Shown: one piece after another, positions 17,698 to 19,499 of the stretch
Position numbering within the stretch: the stretch's first letter is position 1
Layout of the letters: every line of letters begins with the position of its first letter
From: Planctomycetota bacterium
Lineage (GTDB): Bacteria; Planctomycetota; Phycisphaerae; WQYP01
DNA length: 19,499 nucleotides
Assembly: GCA_023489375.1 (NCBI GenBank)
Contig: JAMDCX010000107.1
Location: forward strand, 1 to 19,499
Direction: 5' to 3'
Program-made: the position numbers and the translations under genes
Notes under the pieces: model-generated
The model's input: only the letters and a program-made list of their open reading frames with translations
Databases searched by the model: none
Told to the model about the DNA's origin: nothing

Positions 17698-18060
17698 TCA
17701 GCCTGTGCAGGGGGCATGGACCCATGCGGGGACCAGACAGATAAACTCAAAATCTGCAGCGCCAGCATTACGAAACTGGTGCATCTCATTGGCTGGTACA
17801 TACACCACGTCACCGGGCTTAAGCGCCTTGGTACCGGCCGGCGTGAGCGCTTCCCCCTGTCCCGCAAGAATTAATACCTCGTGTTCGTAATCATGGTGAT
17901 GATGTGGTGTGAATCCACCGGGCTCCACGGTAAATTTACGCATGGCAAAATTTGGACACTGCTCATCAGGCCCCAGCAATAGACGCATCGTCACACGGTT
18001 GGCCCCGGCCACGGCGACAGTCTTGGCGGCTACGGCATCACTGTTCTTGATAATCATCAT
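17698..18060 (-). CDS. small single-domain cupin
   Basis: 120 residues forming one cupin barrel. Motif 1 is GGFTPHHHHDYEHEVLILAG (metal ligands among His53-His56 with Glu59 or Glu61) and motif 2 is PGDVVYVPANEMHQFRN (His94). Such proteins bind a divalent metal and act as small isomerases, dioxygenases or ligand sensors; the substrate cannot be read from the sequence. AGAGG lies 3-4 nt before the first ATG (18060) and 6-7 nt before a second one (18057), so the true start may be 18057. It precedes the PLD gene by 25 nt and is probably co-transcribed with it. Confidence 0.85.
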   Translation of the reverse strand: MMIIKNSDAVAAKTVAVAGANRVTMRLLLGPDEQCPNFAMRKFTVEPGGFTPHHHHDYEHEVLILAGQGEALTPAGTKALKPGDVVYVPANEMHQFRNAGAADFEFICLVPAWVHAPCTG

Positions 18061-18254
18061 TATCCTCTATTGGTCCAATGCCGGACACCTGGCGATACGG
18101 ACAGGACTCAACACTAATCCCGGCACGGCGATATATTATTCGGCGATACCATCGAATATCAGACGGATAGTAAAACCATAACGATCAATTCCGCAAACAT
18201 CATACGCCACAATTTTTCGGCGGCATGGTGGTTCGGCACAACCCGTCGCCAGAC

Positions 18255-18725
18255 CTACTGTGGTAGACCACTGGAAAGATCATAAGTCCAGGAATCCATA
18301 GTCCGACTGAATTCCAGCAATTCATCGGGGTTGAAAAAACGCGCAATTTCTACTTTTGCCGTCTCCGGAGAATCACTGCCATGAATTAAATTAAGGGCAC
18401 TGGAAACACCCAAGTCTCCGCGAATTGTGCCTGGATCAGCTTTAAAACCAAAGGTGGCTCCCATCATTTTTCGACTCACCTCCACGATGTTGTTGCCTTC
18501 CAGCACCATGAGTACTACTGGACCGCTGGTGACGAACCGCACCAGAGAGTCATAAAATGGTTTACCTTGATGTACGGCATAATGTTCCTGTGCCAGCCTG
18601 GGAGTAATGCGGGAGAGTTTCAAACCGACAATTTTCAGGCCCTTGCATTCAAAGCGTGTAATAATGGTACCAATTAAACCACGTTGTACGCAATCCGGCT
18701 TCAGGATAATCAGTGTGCGATCCAT
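18255..18725 (-). CDS. ndk: nucleoside diphosphate kinase
   Basis: 156 residues. It transfers the gamma phosphate of ATP to other nucleoside diphosphates through a phospho-His, in the cytoplasm, balancing the NTP pool. The start TLIILKPDCVQRGLIG is typical, and the catalytic His115 lies in NLIHGSDSPE. Nucleotide-binding residues Lys9, Tyr49, Arg85, Thr91, Arg102 and Asn112 are in place. ATG 18725 is preferred to the adjacent TTG at 18728. GGAG is about 11 nt upstream. It is slightly longer than the usual 140 or so residues because of a C-terminal extension after TMDSWTYDL. The 194-nt gap to the cupin gene suggests a separate transcript. Confidence 0.95.
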   Translation of the reverse strand: MDRTLIILKPDCVQRGLIGTIITRFECKGLKIVGLKLSRITPRLAQEHYAVHQGKPFYDSLVRFVTSGPVVLMVLEGNNIVEVSRKMMGATFGFKADPGTIRGDLGVSSALNLIHGSDSPETAKVEIARFFNPDELLEFSRTMDSWTYDLSSGLPQ

Positions 18726-18910
18726 CAACTTGTTTTCTCCAGCCCAAAACTATTCCGCAGTCACAGATACTTCCTCTGCGACCAGTTTTATTCACTATAT
18801 ACTACGGTTTAACGTTAATACGGCAAGTCCCCAACCAGCGTATAAGTCCATAACTCCATTTTATGGAGAGATGGTAGAATACCGCGGCCTTATTTACAAT
18901 TATGAATCAG

Positions 18911-18924
18911 GTAACCGTTCACGG
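18911..18924 (+). repeat. 14-bp dispersed motif GTAACCGTTCACGG
   Basis: Identical to 9610-9623 and one base different from 8975-8988. Preceded by GAATCAG, a word also next to the inverted copy at 19465-19478. Confidence 0.65.
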
Positions 18925-19464
18925 GTAAAATAGAAAAATCAGCCGGGATATGCTGCTTTTCATCGCGAATACTGCCACCACAGATAACACGAATGAAATG
19001 GATAGAAATGGAAGGTACCCGTTTAGGATTCCGGAAAAGCACAGTGTATCCGTGATATCGGTGCCATCCGTGGTTCCAACAAATATTCACAACGAGGTAG
19101 GGGAGGTACACGGAGGAGAATTTCAGTGAATAAGGCACAAATCCATAAGGATATAGCAATGATTTAATCCTTGCTTGTTATGTCGTTGTGGTGAAATATA
19201 TGGATCATTGATCTTGGCCACAGAGATCACAGAGGACACAGAAATTTTTGTTTTTTATAATGGCCTAAAGAGGAAGCGGAGAAAAACAGAGGGTTGGCAT
19301 AGTGTTTATCCATCCTCCCCTTACCTCTGCTACCTCCTTGTGAATATATTGCCTCGTCATGTCATTGAATCATTGTGGTGAATGACCCGTCGTAACATCG
19401 TCGGAATGTTATTGAGCAGATTTAATTATAACCGCGTAACGGTAACCATAGTTCATATATCTGT

Positions 19465-19478
19465 CCGTGAATGGTTAC
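19465..19478 (-). repeat. inverted copy of the 14-bp motif (GTAACCATTCACGG)
   Basis: One mismatch to 18911-18924, opposite orientation, and followed by TGAATCAGG. The two copies bracket about 540 bp of non-coding DNA. Confidence 0.6.
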
Positions 19479-19499
19479 TGAATCAGGTATCTGCCGTAC

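Larger units (their letters stand above)
18726..19499. other. non-coding, repeat-like region
   Basis: No supported gene. Next to ndk is a 10-bp palindrome TTAACGTTAA (18809-18818) in an AT-rich stretch that may hold its promoter. Further right are degenerate word repeats: ATCCGTGATATC and CATCCGTGGTTCC (19048-19078), and a CACAGAG/CACAGAGGACACAGA run (19219-19243). Such words are familiar as dispersed relics in environmental genomes. Two inverted copies of a 14-bp motif bracket the stretch. Confidence 0.55.

Noticed and set aside
18890..19159. 89-codon minus-strand open frame
   Set aside because: Translates degenerate CCGTGG-type words; typical of non-coding repeat relics.

Overview
The window looks like a chromosomal segment of a Planctomycetota bacterium, probably of the Phycisphaerae type. 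The main pointer is a giant gene whose product starts with a basic N-terminus followed by an LEPR-XLL-type motif (EILEPRIMLS), a hallmark of planctomycete surface giants. The PocR-like/GAF/SpoIIE phosphatase, the FIST protein and degraded IS fragments fit that background. The assignment is inferred from protein character only; there is no rRNA or tRNA in the window.

Left part (1-9130, minus strand): one very long reading frame, read leftward and running off the window. In order it encodes LEPR-XLL, pectin-lyase/autotransporter-like repeats, Ig/PKD-like domains, a jelly-roll-like module, a transglutaminase-like domain, a second module, a DUF6531-type RHS entry domain, an RHS/YD repeat array, then alternating RHS linkers and three more copies of the module. 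A single in-frame amber codon at 6418-6420 splits it exactly where the other module copies have a conserved Gln. Everything downstream (2139 codons) stays open. A sigma70-type promoter (9100-9128) and a strongly structured leader of about 220 nt precede it.

Middle (9130-10376): a graveyard of mobile DNA. It holds a 5'-truncated DDE transposase tail (minus), a short IS66-like transposase tail (plus), a 28-bp direct repeat carrying a GNRA hairpin, and a GC-rich palindrome.

Right-centre (10377-16298, plus strand): a sensory/signalling gene run. It contains an exported TPR protein, translationally coupled (GTGA overlap) to a PocR-like/GAF/PP2C-SpoIIE phosphatase, followed after a regulatory-looking gap by a FIST sensor protein and a CYTH-domain protein (class IV adenylate cyclase or triphosphatase family). 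The phosphatase implies a partner-switching pathway, but no STAS or anti-sigma kinase gene is present here.

Right (16467-18725, minus strand): a phospholipase D/cardiolipin synthase-like protein following a small cupin, then a separate nucleoside diphosphate kinase gene. The final 770 bases are non-coding and repeat-like, with inverted copies of the same 14-bp motif found near the transposase remnant.
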